Numbered from the stretch's first letter, positions 17,694 to 27,009 are shown. The stretch is 64,000 bases of DNA from Achromobacter sp. UMC46 (GCF_014170335.1 NZ_LZZS01000004.1:682001-746000); one strand, 5' to 3'. Numbers and translations are program-made. The notes: generated by a model not told the origin, from the letters alone.

Positions 17694-18795
17694 TCGCCGC
17701 CGTTTCCTGTTGCTGGCGGCGGCGCTGGGGCTGTCGCCCGGCGCGGCGCTGGCCGTGCTTCCCGCGAACGGCGGGCCGTTGTACCTGAGCGCGCGCAAGC
17801 GCGGCGGGCGCGACGAAGCGGTGTTGCTGGACGAGGCCGGGGCCGACCGTCTGGTCGTGCCGATGCCCGCGCGCGGGCACAGCTTCGCCATCGATGCTTC
17901 AGGGCAGCGCGCGGTGGTGTTCGGCAGGCAGCCTGGATTCTTCGCCGTGGCGTTTTCGCTGCGCGGCGGCGGCGAGCAGCAGGCGTTGCCGGTGCCTGAC
18001 GAACGCCATTTTTTCGGCCATGGCGCCTTCGTGGACGGGGGGCGGCTGCTTGCCGCCACCGAGAACGATTTCGAAGGCGGCCGGGGCGTGCTGGGCATTT
18101 ACGATGCGTCGCCCGGGGGCGCCTGGCGCCGGGTCGGCGAATTCGATTCCGGCGGCATCGGCCCGCATGAAGTGGTGCTGATGCCGGACGGCAAAACGCT
18201 GTGCGTGGCCAACGGCGGCATCCTGACGCACCCGGACTACGGCAAGCTGGAGCTGAACCTGGACACGATGCGGCCGTCGCTGGCCTACATCGACGCGGCC
18301 AGCGGCCAACTGCTTGAGAAAGTGGAACTGGCGCCCGAACTGCATCGCCTGTCGATCCGGCATCTGGCGCTGGCGGCTGACGGTTGCGTCTGGTTCGGTT
18401 GCCAATACATGGGCCCGGCGGCCGACCGCCCGGCCCTGGTGGGACGGCATCGCCGCGGCGCGAAGCTGGAACTCTTCGACGGGCCGGTCGAGACCTTGCG
18501 CAACATGCGCAACTACGTGGGCTCGGTGACGGTCGACGCCTCGGGCGGCATCGTCGCCACCTCCAGTCCGGTGGGGGGGCAGGTGATCTATTGGGACACC
18601 GCCAGCGGCCGCTGCCTGGGCACGACGCTGCTGGCCGACGGCTGCGGCGTAGCCCCCGCGCGCGATGCCGGCTTCCTGGTCAGCAGCGGCCTGGGCGCGA
18701 TGCTGCGCACGGATGCCGCGGGCAGGGAATCGTCCTTGCTGCCGCCGTCGCGCGAGGTGTCCTGGGACAATCATTTCCGCGTCGTGCCGGCCTGA
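17674..18795 (+). CDS. DUF1513 beta-propeller-like periplasmic protein
   Basis: This 373-residue protein has a Tat-type leader (IDRRRFLLLAAALG) and a body of repeated strand motifs (GHSFAIDASGQRAVVFGR, GIGPHEVVLMPDGKTLCVANGG) typical of DUF1513 and seven-bladed propellers. It is the regular fourth member of imelysin/DHOR operons; function is unknown. It overlaps the second imelysin gene by 20 bases. An alternative ATG at 17683 would keep the whole Tat motif. Both starts have weak ribosome binding sites. Confidence 0.85.
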   Translation: MRSMVIDRRRFLLLAAALGLSPGAALAVLPANGGPLYLSARKRGGRDEAVLLDEAGADRLVVPMPARGHSFAIDASGQRAVVFGRQPGFFAVAFSLRGGGEQQALPVPDERHFFGHGAFVDGGRLLAATENDFEGGRGVLGIYDASPGGAWRRVGEFDSGGIGPHEVVLMPDGKTLCVANGGILTHPDYGKLELNLDTMRPSLAYIDAASGQLLEKVELAPELHRLSIRHLALAADGCVWFGCQYMGPAADRPALVGRHRRGAKLELFDGPVETLRNMRNYVGSVTVDASGGIVATSSPVGGQVIYWDTASGRCLGTTLLADGCGVAPARDAGFLVSSGLGAMLRTDAAGRESSLLPPSREVSWDNHFRVVPA

Positions 18796-18916
18796 CATCT
18801 GTTGTTCGCCGGTCAGGCGTATCCTTACAAAGCTTGACATCCCGGGGCCGCATCGCGGCCCTTCGCCTACCGATCATCTGATACAGTTTCCGGTTGTCAT
18901 TTTTGCGGGAGATTCC

Positions 18917-19777
18917 ATGGAAGACGCCTTGAAGGAATTTAGCGCCTGGGCCCCCAGGCTGATGGATATGGGCATCAATCTGCTTGTTGCCTTGCTGATC
19001 CTGATCGCCGGCTGGTGGATTTCGTCGCTGTTGGGCGGATGGGTCCGCCGCGCGGCTTCGCGCTCCAGCAAGATCGATCCCACCATCGTGCCGATGTTCT
19101 ACAGCACGGTCGTGTGGACGGTGCGCATCTTCACGGTGATCGCCGTGCTGGCGCGGTTCGGCGTGCAGACGGCCAGCCTGATCGCCGTGCTGGGCGCCGC
19201 CGGCCTGGCAGTGGGTTTGGCCTTGCAAGGCACGCTGCAGAACATCGCCGCGGGCATCATGCTGCTGATCCTGCGCCCCATCCGCGCGGGCGAGTACGTG
19301 GCGCTGAGCTCCGGCGCCGACGGCACGGTGGAAGAGGTCGGCCTGTTCCTGACGCGCCTGGTGCAGGTCGACGGCATCCACCTGACCTTGCCTAACAGCA
19401 CGGTGTGGAACGCCACCATCACCAACTACAGCCGCAACAAGACGCGGCGCCTGGATATCCCGGTGCCGGTCCGCTATGGCGACGACCTGGAAGTGGTGCT
19501 GGCCAAGCTGAAAGAGATCGTAGATGCGCGTCCCGACGCGCTGAAGGATCCCGAACCGCTGGTCAAGGTGTTCGAATACAAGGAAAACGGCGTCATCGTG
19601 AACGTGCGCGTGTGGGCCGAAGCCAACAACTACTGGGACCTGCGCTGGGGCCTGTACCAGCAGATCCGCACGTCGCTGGAAGCGGCCGGTTTCCAGCCGC
19701 CGATCCCGCTGCGCGAGATCCAGAACCCCAAGACCGCGGGCAAGGCCGAAGCCGCGCCGGGCAGCGCGGCGACCTGA
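18917..19777 (+). CDS. mscS: Small-conductance mechanosensitive channel (MscS)
   Basis: This 286-residue inner-membrane channel opens to relieve turgor. There are three N-terminal transmembrane segments; the third carries the Gly/Ala-packed pore helix (GAAGLAVGLALQGTLQNIAAG). The beta domain follows (RAGEYV, LTLPNSTVWN) and then a C-terminal vestibule. Length equals E. coli MscS. The ATG at 18917 has GGGAGA upstream. It stands alone and is followed by a strong hairpin at 19794-19827. Confidence 0.95.
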   Translation: MEDALKEFSAWAPRLMDMGINLLVALLILIAGWWISSLLGGWVRRAASRSSKIDPTIVPMFYSTVVWTVRIFTVIAVLARFGVQTASLIAVLGAAGLAVGLALQGTLQNIAAGIMLLILRPIRAGEYVALSSGADGTVEEVGLFLTRLVQVDGIHLTLPNSTVWNATITNYSRNKTRRLDIPVPVRYGDDLEVVLAKLKEIVDARPDALKDPEPLVKVFEYKENGVIVNVRVWAEANNYWDLRWGLYQQIRTSLEAAGFQPPIPLREIQNPKTAGKAEAAPGSAAT

Positions 19778-19793
19778 TCCAACGGGTCTTGGC

Positions 19794-19827
19794 AAAGATA
19801 CGGGCGCCGCAAGGCGCCCGTATCTTT
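19794..19827. terminator. Bidirectional intrinsic terminator
   Basis: A perfect 15-bp stem with a GCAA tetraloop (19809-19812) starts AAAGATACGGG and ends CCCGTATCTTT, giving a T-rich end on both strands. It sits between the convergent mscS and IclR genes and should stop transcription from both sides. Confidence 0.9.
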
Positions 19828-19840
19828 GGGGGGAAGAGGT

Positions 19841-20602
19841 CTAGGCCTGCAAAGCCAGACGCGCCAGTTCCGCCTTGATCCAGCCGGCGATTTCGCGCTG
19901 GCGCTGGGCCGGCATGCGGTCGATGATGGCCGTGACGCTCACGGCCAACAGGGGCGCGCCTTGCGAATCCAGCAGCGCGCAGCCCACGCCCAGCGCGCCG
20001 CGCACGGCGTGATTGCCCACCACCGAATAGCCGCGCGCCCGGGTGTTTTCGATCAGCCGGTACATTTCCTGAGGCGTCATGCCGCCGTACTCGTCCAGCC
20101 GCCCGGAGTTGCGCTCGACGATGCTGCGCGCCAGATCGTCGGGCAGCGCGGCCAGCAGCGCCATGCCGCCCGACCCCACGCCCAGCGGCTGGCGCTTGCC
20201 GGCGTAGGTCGCCAGGATCTGCACCGGGTAGCTGCCGATCTCGCGGTGCAGGCTGATGGAATCGTCTTCGTCTCGCACCACCAGGAAGACGGCGTCGCCC
20301 GTGCGGTCGGCCAGGCGGCGCAGCACGGGCAGCAACTGGCGCACCCGGGGATCGCGCGAACGCGTGTCCGGATCCACCGCCAGTTGGGCGCGGTATTTCT
20401 TGGTGCCCGTCACCGGCAGCACCAGGCCCGCGTCGAGCAGGGCGGCCAGCAAGCGGTAAATGGTGGGACGCTGTATGCCCGTCAGGCGGGCGATATCGGT
20501 CACGCTGAGGCCATCGGGCCCTTGGTCGCGCAGGGCGGCCAGAACGGCCAAACCGCGCCGCAACGTGCGTGGGCCTGCGGCCGCGGCATCACTGTCTTGC
20601 AT
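19841..20602 (-). CDS. IclR-family transcriptional regulator
   Basis: This 253-residue regulator has an N-terminal winged HTH (GLSVTDIARLTGIQRPTIYRLL) and an IclR effector domain with YAGKRQPLGVGSGGMALLA and GYSVVGNHAVRGALGVG. It is divergent from a Bug receptor gene. The shared 160-base gap holds two copies of the same 15-base palindrome (GTCC-N7-GGAC), making control of that receptor, and probably autoregulation, likely. Confidence 0.92.
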   Translation of the reverse strand: MQDSDAAAAGPRTLRRGLAVLAALRDQGPDGLSVTDIARLTGIQRPTIYRLLAALLDAGLVLPVTGTKKYRAQLAVDPDTRSRDPRVRQLLPVLRRLADRTGDAVFLVVRDEDDSISLHREIGSYPVQILATYAGKRQPLGVGSGGMALLAALPDDLARSIVERNSGRLDEYGGMTPQEMYRLIENTRARGYSVVGNHAVRGALGVGCALLDSQGAPLLAVSVTAIIDRMPAQRQREIAGWIKAELARLALQA

Positions 20603-20654
20603 GCAAATCTCTGAAAACTGTAGGTTATTGCGGAACGGTCAAGGGAAAACCATT

Positions 20655-20669
20655 GTCCGTACCGTGGAC
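20655..20669. promoter_or_regulatory. Candidate IclR operator, copy 1
   Basis: GTCCGTACCGTGGAC is a GTCC-N7-GGAC palindrome 53 bases before the IclR start on the minus strand. A second site with the same outer arms lies at 20728-20742. Centres are 73 bases apart, about seven helical turns, which favours cooperative binding or looping. Confidence 0.55.
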
Positions 20670-20727
20670 TCTACCTTGATGCACTCGCCGTGTATAGCTC
20701 AGAATGCATCATCCAATAATTCGAATC

Positions 20728-20742
20728 GTCCATTCAATGGAC
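20728..20742. promoter_or_regulatory. Candidate IclR operator, copy 2
   Basis: GTCCATTCAATGGAC is a perfect palindrome around one central base, ending 20 bases before the Bug start codon. It shares GTCC-N7-GGAC with the site at 20655-20669. The position close to the receptor start suggests repression of that gene. Confidence 0.6.
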
Positions 20743-20762
20743 AGTACCTGCACGGAGACACT

Positions 20763-21752
20763 ATGACTACAGGTCAAAAGCCTGGCCTGCGGCGTCTGGC
20801 CGCCACCCTTCTGGCCACCGCCGCAAGCACATTCGCCATGGGATCCGCCCATGCCGCCTATCCCGACAAGCCTGTCCGTATCGTGGTCGGTTTTTCCGCC
20901 GGCGGCACGACGGACGTGATCGCGCGCATCATGGCCAAGGAGCTCACCGAGAGCCTGGGTCAATCGTTCGTGGTCGAGAACAAGCCGGGCGCCGGCAGCA
21001 ACATCGCCACCGACCAGGTCCAGCGCGCCGCCCCTGACGGCTACACGCTGCTGTTCGTGGCCGTGACCAGCGCCATCAACCAGACGCTGTACAAGAACGT
21101 CACGTTCGACCTGCGCAAGGACTTCGCTCCCGTGGCGCTGGGCGCCAAGGTGCCGAACATCCTGGTCGTAAACCCGGAAGTGCCGGTGAAATCGGTGCAA
21201 GAACTGGTTGAATACGCGAAGAAGAACCCGGGCAAGCTGGCGTTCGCCTCGTCGGGCAGCGGCACCTCCATCCACATGGCGGGCGAACTGTTCAAGATGA
21301 AGGCGGGCATCGACGTCCTGCACGTGCCCTACAAGGGCAGCTCGCCGGCCATTACCGACCTGATCGGCGGCCAGGTGCAGTTCATGTTCGACAACATGCC
21401 CTCGGCATGGCCGCACGCCCAATCGGGCAAGCTGCGCGCCCTGGCGGTGACCACCAGCGAACGTTCGAAGAGCGCGCCGGACCTGCCCACGATGAAGGAA
21501 TCGGGCTTCACCGATTTCGACGTGTCGTCGTGGTTCGGCCTGTTGGCGCCCGCCGGCACGCCGCCGGAAGTGATCAACAAGCTGAACGCCGCCATGCAGC
21601 AAGCGCTGGACAAGGCGTCCGTGCAGACCAGCTTCGAGAAGCTGGGCGCCGTGGGCGTGAAGACCACGCCGGCCGAATTCGGCCAGTTCATCAAGTCGGA
21701 AGTGGAAGGCTGGGCCCCGGTGGTCAAGGCCTCGGGCGCCAAGGTGGACTGA
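20763..21752 (+). CDS. Bug/TctC-family tripartite tricarboxylate receptor
   Basis: This 329-residue periplasmic receptor has a signal peptide ending near SAHA-AYPDKP. The family motifs are YPDKPVRIVVGFSAGGTTDVIAR, VENKPGAGSNIATDQV and HVPYKGSSPAITDLIGG. The start at 20763 is preceded by CACGGAGA. No transporter membrane subunits are encoded nearby. It is transcribed alone, divergently from the IclR gene, and followed by a terminator at 21796-21826. The ligand is a carboxylate of unknown identity. Confidence 0.94.
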   Translation: MTTGQKPGLRRLAATLLATAASTFAMGSAHAAYPDKPVRIVVGFSAGGTTDVIARIMAKELTESLGQSFVVENKPGAGSNIATDQVQRAAPDGYTLLFVAVTSAINQTLYKNVTFDLRKDFAPVALGAKVPNILVVNPEVPVKSVQELVEYAKKNPGKLAFASSGSGTSIHMAGELFKMKAGIDVLHVPYKGSSPAITDLIGGQVQFMFDNMPSAWPHAQSGKLRALAVTTSERSKSAPDLPTMKESGFTDFDVSSWFGLLAPAGTPPEVINKLNAAMQQALDKASVQTSFEKLGAVGVKTTPAEFGQFIKSEVEGWAPVVKASGAKVD

Positions 21753-21795
21753 TCGCGATATTCCCCGGCAGGCTTGCCGCCGGGGATGCAAGGAA

Positions 21796-21826
21796 GGGAC
21801 AGGCTAATGCCTGTCCCTATTTTTTT
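21796..21826 (+). terminator. Intrinsic terminator of the Bug gene
   Basis: A 9-bp stem (GGGACAGGC, loop TAAT, GCCTGTCCC) is followed by TATTTTTTT. It overlaps the last codons of the convergent trmJ gene, whose TAG is at 21817-21819. A second GC-rich hairpin without a T-run lies just upstream (about 21763-21785). Confidence 0.88.
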
Positions 21827-22608
21827 GCGCCGCCGTTGCGCTTGGCGGTGGCCAGCATCGCCGTGCACACGCCGCGCATCATGTCGACTTCGTCGCGGGT
21901 CAAGGCCGGGCGTGAAAACAGGTGGCGCATGCGCGGCATCAGTTTCTTGGGGTGCGCCGGGTCCAGGAACTGGACGCCGATCAGCGCCTCTTCCCAGTGC
22001 GCCAGGAACGCCTGCACCGCTTCGCTTGAGGCGGGCTCGGCGCCGCGCGCCGGTTCCTGGGCGGTGGAGGCGGGCAGCAGCGCCGCGCCCTGGTCCACCA
22101 GCAAGGCGTAACGCAGTTCCCAGGCGGCCAGTTGCAGGGCCTGGGCGACGTTCAGCGAGCTGTATTCGGGATTGGCGGGAATGTGGCAGATGCGGTGGCA
22201 CAGCGCGATCTGGGCGTTGGTCAGCCCGGCGCGTTCGGTGCCCAGCACGATCGCGGCCACGCCCTCGGCCGTCTCGGCCAAATGGGCGCAGGCCAGGTCG
22301 GCCGCCTGCCGGATGTCGCAGGGCGGGGGACCCAGGTCGCGCACGCGGGCGGTCAGGGCGAAAGCCATGGTGACGGGCGCCAGCGCGGCTTCCAGCGACG
22401 GATAGATGCGCGCGTTTTCCAGCACGTCCAGCGCGCCGCTGGCGAGCGCCACGGCCTCTGGCTGGCTTGTTACATCTGGAAATTTAGGCTCGACCAGCAC
22501 CAGTTCCGAGAAGCCCATCGTCTTGATTGCACGGGCCGCCGAACCGACGTTTCCGGGGTGGCTGGGGTTCACCATAACGAAGCGAACACGTGAAAATGCT
22601 TGAGTCAT
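21817..22608 (-). CDS. trmJ: tRNA (cytidine/uridine-2'-O-)-methyltransferase TrmJ
   Basis: This 263-residue SPOUT enzyme 2'-O-methylates position 32 of tRNAs. The knot-forming motifs are NPSHPGNVGSAARAIKTMGF (14-33), IVLGTERAGLTN and the C-terminal IPANPEYSSLNVAQA. A helical tail after the SPOUT core is typical of TrmJ. It is divergent from suhB, a neighbour order common in beta- and gammaproteobacteria. Confidence 0.92.
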   Translation of the reverse strand: MTQAFSRVRFVMVNPSHPGNVGSAARAIKTMGFSELVLVEPKFPDVTSQPEAVALASGALDVLENARIYPSLEAALAPVTMAFALTARVRDLGPPPCDIRQAADLACAHLAETAEGVAAIVLGTERAGLTNAQIALCHRICHIPANPEYSSLNVAQALQLAAWELRYALLVDQGAALLPASTAQEPARGAEPASSEAVQAFLAHWEEALIGVQFLDPAHPKKLMPRMRHLFSRPALTRDEVDMMRGVCTAMLATAKRNGGAKK

Positions 22609-22739
22609 TTAAAATGGCACGTTTGGCTGAGTGCCTTCCTGGTTTTTTGGGTCGATTTCCCCGGTGGGGGCGACGACGGACCCGGGGGGCGGCAAGTGGC
22701 CTACCATCACGCGAACCCACCGCATACGTACGGAATTTT

Positions 22740-23525
22740 ATGCACCCGATGCTCAACATCGCCATCAAGGCGGCCCGGCGTGCCGGCACCATTATCAACC
22801 GTGCCAGCATGGATTTGGAACGACTCAGCGTGGCTCGCAAGGGGCCGCGCGATTATGTCACGGAAGTCGATCGCGCCGCCGAGGAGTCCATCGTCGAAAC
22901 ACTGCATGCCGCTTACCCGGACCATGCCGTGCTGGGCGAGGAATTCGGGCTGCAAGGTCCCGACCAGGCCGAATTCCAGTGGATCATCGATCCCCTGGAC
23001 GGCACGACGAACTTCATCCACGGCCTGCCCAACTACGCCGTGTCGATCGCGCTGACGCAGCGCGGCCAGGTCACGCAAGCGGTCATCTATGACCCGTCGC
23101 GCAATGAACTGTTCACGGCCAGCCGTGGCAGCGGCACCTTCCTGAACGACCGCCGCGTACGCGTCTCGGGCCGCACCCGCTACCACGAGGCGCTGCTGGG
23201 CGCCCACTGGCCAAGCGCCGGCGATCCCGAGCAGGGCTCGCAGCGCTTCCGCCAGATGGCTGAAGGCGCCACCGGCGTGCGCCGCCTGGGCGCTACCGTG
23301 CTGGACCTGGCCTACGTGGCCTGCGGCCGCCTGGACGGCTTCTGCGGCGTGGGCCTGAAGCCCTGGGACGTGGCTGCCGGCAGCCTGATGGTCCTGGAAG
23401 CCGGCGGCCTGATCGCCGACTTCGACGGCGAACAAGGCTGGATGGACAGCGGCAACGTCCTGGCTGCCAGCCCGAAGATCTTCACGCAAATGCTGACGTC
23501 GCTGAACCCGCCGTCGGCCGCCTGA
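22740..23525 (+). CDS. suhB: Inositol-1-monophosphatase family protein SuhB
   Basis: This 261-residue Mg-dependent phosphatase has its metal ligands readable as Glu67 (LGEEFG), Asp84 and Asp87 (DPLDGTTNF) and Asp210 (KPWDVAAG). SuhB also serves as an rRNA antitermination factor in Enterobacteria; whether this holds here is unknown. The ATG at 22740 matches the family N-terminus MHPMLNIAIKAARRAG; the frame upstream is not conserved in type. It is followed by a strong terminator. Confidence 0.95.
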   Translation: MHPMLNIAIKAARRAGTIINRASMDLERLSVARKGPRDYVTEVDRAAEESIVETLHAAYPDHAVLGEEFGLQGPDQAEFQWIIDPLDGTTNFIHGLPNYAVSIALTQRGQVTQAVIYDPSRNELFTASRGSGTFLNDRRVRVSGRTRYHEALLGAHWPSAGDPEQGSQRFRQMAEGATGVRRLGATVLDLAYVACGRLDGFCGVGLKPWDVAAGSLMVLEAGGLIADFDGEQGWMDSGNVLAASPKIFTQMLTSLNPPSAA

Positions 23526-23551
23526 TCCCGACGCGGATCCGGCAGTCTGGA

Positions 23552-23577
23552 AACCGGCCTTCGGGCCGGTTTTTTTT
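23552..23577 (+). terminator. Intrinsic terminator after suhB
   Basis: The stem AACCGGCC / GGCCGGTT encloses a TTCG tetraloop (23560-23563) and runs into eight T residues. It is a textbook terminator 27 bases after the suhB stop. Confidence 0.93.
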
Positions 23578-23679
23578 ATGCGCGGGCGCCGGCCATCCTG
23601 CATACGGACGAGGCGTGTCACCGGCATGTCATGGCATTTCCATGTACGATTACCGGTCGCGTAACTTCTGGAGCTCCTG

Positions 23680-25266
23680 ATGGAGTGGCTGCTAGACCCC
23701 GCTGCGTGGGTCGGCTTGCTTACCCTGGTCGTCCTTGAGATCGTCCTGGGCATTGATAACCTGATTTTCATCGCCATCCTGGCGGACAAATTGCCCCCCG
23801 CGCAGCGCGACCGTGCGCGCATCATGGGGTTGAGCCTGGCCCTCATCATGCGGCTTGGCCTCTTGTCCGTCATGTCGTGGCTGGTCACCTTGACCACCCC
23901 CCTGTTCTCCGTCGGTCCGCTGTCCCCCTCGGGGCGCGACCTGATCCTGATGGTGGGCGGCCTGTTCCTGCTGTTCAAGGGCACGATGGAGCTGCACGAG
24001 CGCCTGGAGGGCGGGCAGCACGTGGGCTCGTCCGGGCCGCGCGTGTACGCCAGCTTCTGGGTCATCGTGACGCAGATCGTGGTGCTGGACGCCGTGTTCT
24101 CGCTGGACTCCGTGATCACCGCGGTGGGCATGGTGGACCACCTGGCCATCATGATGATCGCCGTCATCATCGCCATCGGCATCATGCTGCTGGCCTCCAA
24201 GCCCCTGACGCGCTTCGTCAACGCGCACCCGACCGTGGTGGTCCTGTGCCTGGGCTTCCTGCTGATGATCGGCTTTTCGCTCTTGGCCGAGGCCTTCGGC
24301 TTCAAGGTGCCCAAGGGCTACCTGTACGCCGCCATCGGCTTCTCGGTGGCCATCGAAGCGCTTAACCAGGTAGCGCGCCGCAACCTGCTGAAGCTGGACG
24401 CGCGCCGCCCGATGCGCGAACGCACGGCGTCTGCCGTGCTGCGCATGCTGGGCAAGCGCCCGCCCGCCAGCGACGAACCCGACCTGCCCAACGCGGACGG
24501 CCCGGCCATGCCAGCCTTCGGCGTCGAAGAGCGCAACATGGTCAGCGGCGTGCTGACCCTGGCCGAACGGTCCATCCGGTCGATCATGACGCCGCGCACG
24601 GACGTGTCGTGGGTCAACATCGACGACGACCCCGAACTGATCCGCCGCCAACTGACTGAAGCCCCCCATAGCTTCTTCCCCGTCTGCCGCGGTTCGCTGG
24701 ACGAAGTGCTGGGCATCGCGCGCGCCAAAGACCTGGTGGCCGACCTGATCACCGAAGGCCGGGTGCGCCGCAACCGCCTGCGCGACCCCATCATCGTGCA
24801 CGAAGCCATCGGCATCCTGCGCCTGATGGACACGCTGAAGCGGTCGCGCGGCCAGCTGGTGCTGGTGGCCGACGAGTTCGGCGCCATCGAAGGCCTGGTC
24901 ACGCCCATCGACGTCTTCGAGGCCATCGCCGGCGAGTTCCCCGACGAGGACGAACTGCCCGACATCGTGGCCGACGGCGACAACACCTGGAAGATCGACG
25001 GCGCCGCCGACCTGCACCATGTCGAACAGGTGCTGGAAACCGAAGGCCTGGTCGACGAAGCCCAAGACTTCTCCACCCTGGCGGGCTATCTGCTGTCGCG
25101 CTTCGGGCATCTGCCCAAGCCGGGCGATGTCTGCGAATACGACATCCATCACCAGCACTTCCGCTTTGAAGTCCTGGAAATGGACGGCCGCCGGATCGCG
25201 CTGGTGCGCGTCGAGAAGCGGCCCCACGAAATGCTCTCCGACGAAGCATCGCTTGCCAACGATTAA
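23680..25266 (+). CDS. TerC-family membrane protein fused to CBS/CorC domains (YoaE-like)
   Basis: This 528-residue protein has an N-terminal TerC domain of about seven helices (1-230), including [11 protein letters not shown] and [12 protein letters not shown] with their metal-site Asp residues. A pair of CBS domains follows (about 290-410, [10 protein letters not shown] and [16 protein letters not shown]), then a C-terminal CorC/HlyC transporter-associated domain (about 425-515). Relatives YoaE, YegH and YtfL are thought to export metal ions or help envelope homeostasis. GGAG precedes the ATG. Only 18 bases separate it from uppP. Confidence 0.93.
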   Translation: MEWLLDPAAWVGLLTLVVLEIVLGIDNLIFIAILADKLPPAQRDRARIMGLSLALIMRLGLLSVMSWLVTLTTPLFSVGPLSPSGRDLILMVGGLFLLFKGTMELHERLEGGQHVGSSGPRVYASFWVIVTQIVVLDAVFSLDSVITAVGMVDHLAIMMIAVIIAIGIMLLASKPLTRFVNAHPTVVVLCLGFLLMIGFSLLAEAFGFKVPKGYLYAAIGFSVAIEALNQVARRNLLKLDARRPMRERTASAVLRMLGKRPPASDEPDLPNADGPAMPAFGVEERNMVSGVLTLAERSIRSIMTPRTDVSWVNIDDDPELIRRQLTEAPHSFFPVCRGSLDEVLGIARAKDLVADLITEGRVRRNRLRDPIIVHEAIGILRLMDTLKRSRGQLVLVADEFGAIEGLVTPIDVFEAIAGEFPDEDELPDIVADGDNTWKIDGAADLHHVEQVLETEGLVDEAQDFSTLAGYLLSRFGHLPKPGDVCEYDIHHQHFRFEVLEMDGRRIALVRVEKRPHEMLSDEASLAND

Positions 25267-25284
25267 CCGGAAACCCTACCTATC

Positions 25285-26148
25285 GTGACTGAAAACGCGC
25301 TCTATCTGATCAAGGCATTCATCCTTGGCATTCTTGAAGGCCTGACGGAATTCATTCCGGTATCCAGTACGGGCCACCTTATCCTGGTGGGCGATTGGAT
25401 CAACTTCCAATCCGGCGACGGCAAGGTCTTCGAGGTGGTGATCCAGCTGGGCTCCATCCTGGCCGTGATGTGGGTGTTCCGCGCGCGGCTGCTCCAGCTG
25501 ATCCGCGGCGCCTTGACGGGGGTGCCCAGCGAGGTGGCCTTCGCTCGCAACCTGATCATCGCCTTCCTGCCCGCCGCCGTCATCGGCGCGATCTTCATCA
25601 AGACGATCAAGTCGGTGCTGTACCACCCGGGCGTGGTGGTGGTGAGCCTGGTGGTGGGCGGCCTGATCATGCTGTATGTCGAGCGCAAGACGCACCACAC
25701 GCCGGGCGATCAGCCGGGCGCGGCCGACGATACGGCTTCCGACGAGCGCGCCTCGGCGCACACGCTGGAGCAGATCACGTGGAAGCAGGCGCTGGGCGTA
25801 GGCGTGGCGCAGTGTTTCGCCATGATCCCCGGTACGTCGCGGTCGGGCGCCACCATCATCGGCGGCATGATCGCCGGCATCCAGCGCAAGACGGCCACCG
25901 AGTTCTCGTTCTTCCTGGCTATGCCCACGATGCTGGGCGCAGCCGTCTTCGACATGTACAAGAACTTCGGTGTGCTGACCCAGCACGACCTGTCCGGCAT
26001 CGCCGTGGGCTTCATCGCGGCGTTCCTGAGCGCGATGGTCGTGGTGCGCGCGGTGCTGCGCTTCGTGGCCAACCATACCTACCGCGTGTTCGCGTGGTAT
26101 CGCATCGTGTTCGGCGCGGTGGTGGCCGCCTGGATCTTCACCCGCTAG
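25285..26148 (+). CDS. uppP: Undecaprenyl-diphosphatase UppP (BacA)
   Basis: This 287-residue polytopic enzyme recycles undecaprenyl pyrophosphate for cell-wall synthesis and gives bacitracin tolerance. Seen are the two signature loops, EGLTEFIPVSSTGHL and PGTSRSGATIIGGM, in opposite membrane repeats. The start is a GTG at 25285, immediately giving the family N-terminus TENALYLIKAFILGILEG. An acidic linker of about 25 residues (GDQPGAADDTASDERAS) lies in the middle. It is probably co-transcribed with the TerC/CorC gene. Confidence 0.95.
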   Translation: MTENALYLIKAFILGILEGLTEFIPVSSTGHLILVGDWINFQSGDGKVFEVVIQLGSILAVMWVFRARLLQLIRGALTGVPSEVAFARNLIIAFLPAAVIGAIFIKTIKSVLYHPGVVVVSLVVGGLIMLYVERKTHHTPGDQPGAADDTASDERASAHTLEQITWKQALGVGVAQCFAMIPGTSRSGATIIGGMIAGIQRKTATEFSFFLAMPTMLGAAVFDMYKNFGVLTQHDLSGIAVGFIAAFLSAMVVVRAVLRFVANHTYRVFAWYRIVFGAVVAAWIFTR

Positions 26149-26169
26149 GCCTGTTCGGCGGCGGGATAA

Positions 26170-26204
26170 AAAAAGGGCCTCGCACCATGTGCGAGGCCCT
26201 TTTT
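26170..26204. terminator. Bidirectional intrinsic terminator
   Basis: A perfect 16-bp stem begins AAAAAGGGCC and ends GGCCCTTTTT around a CAT loop (26186-26188). It lies between convergent uppP and lpxH and gives a T-run on either strand. Confidence 0.95.
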
Positions 26205-26235
26205 CCTAGTGTGCGCCGGCGGTGGTGCAGGAGGG

Positions 26236-27009
26236 CTACGCTTCCGTTTCCAGGTCGTAAAACTCCAGGCCATCGCGGTCGATGACCAGCCAGCCGCCAC
26301 GGGCCGGCGACGCGTGGTCGCAGTCCCAGTCGGGCAGCACCCAGCGTTCGCGCTTCTTGCCGTCCACATCCAGCACGTGGCGCGCGGGGCGGTGCGTGTG
26401 GCCATGCACCAGCACGCGCACGCCCGTCTCGTGGAAGATGGCGTCGATGGCGGCGCCGTTGACGTCCATGATCTCCATGGACTTCGTCTGGTTGGCCGCC
26501 TGGCTTTCGCCACGGGCCTGCTGCGCCATCGCCAGGCGTTCAGGAATGGTCTTGCCCAGGAATTCGGCCTGCCATTGCGGATCGCGGACCATCTTGCGGA
26601 ACTGCTGGTAGGCGGCGTCGTCCGTACAGAACTCGTCGCCGTGGGTCAACAGCACCTGGCCGAAATCCGTTTCCAGCAGGGCGGGTTCGGGCAGCAGCTT
26701 GGCGCCCACGGCGGTGGCGAGCTCTTCCCCGATCAGGAAGTCGCGGTTGCCGCGGCCCAGCCACACCGGGATGCGCCCGGCCGTTTCCCGCAGCGCCGCC
26801 ACCACCGTGGCCAGCCACGGCGGTGCGGCGCGGATCACGTCGTCGCCGATCCAGGCGTCGAAGATGTCGCCCGGCAGCAGCAGGGCGGCAGCGTCTTCTT
26901 GCGCGGCTTGCAGAAAGGCCAGGAAGGCCTCCGAGGTAGCCGGCGTGGCCGGCCCCAGGTGCAAGTCGGATGCCAGCCAGATCGGGCCGGACAAGGCAAT
27001 CTTATTCAA
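26236..27009 (-). CDS. lpxH: UDP-2,3-diacylglucosamine diphosphatase LpxH
   Basis: This 257-residue metallophosphoesterase of lipid A synthesis makes lipid X and UMP. The di-metal motifs are all present: [34 protein letters not shown] and VHGHTHRPA. It overlaps the upstream cyclophilin gene by 8 bases, so the two are coupled on the minus strand. The pairing with a ppi gene recalls the ppiB-lpxH pair of E. coli. Confidence 0.95.
   Translation of the reverse strand: MNKIALSGPIWLASDLHLGPATPATSEAFLAFLQAAQEDAAALLLPGDIFDAWIGDDVIRAAPPWLATVVAALRETAGRIPVWLGRGNRDFLIGEELATAVGAKLLPEPALLETDFGQVLLTHGDEFCTDDAAYQQFRKMVRDPQWQAEFLGKTIPERLAMAQQARGESQAANQTKSMEIMDVNGAAIDAIFHETGVRVLVHGHTHRPARHVLDVDGKKRERWVLPDWDCDHASPARGGWLVIDRDGLEFYDLETEA

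Noticed and set aside
23578-23679. Possible yybP-ykoY (manganese) riboswitch before the TerC-family gene
   Set aside because: Such riboswitches often precede TerC genes, but the 102-base gap lacks the conserved loop sequences and is too short after the suhB terminator.
23692-25227. 511-codon frame opposite the TerC/CorC gene, very rich in His, Gln and Asp
   Set aside because: The composition looks striking but is just the reverse complement of a membrane protein gene.
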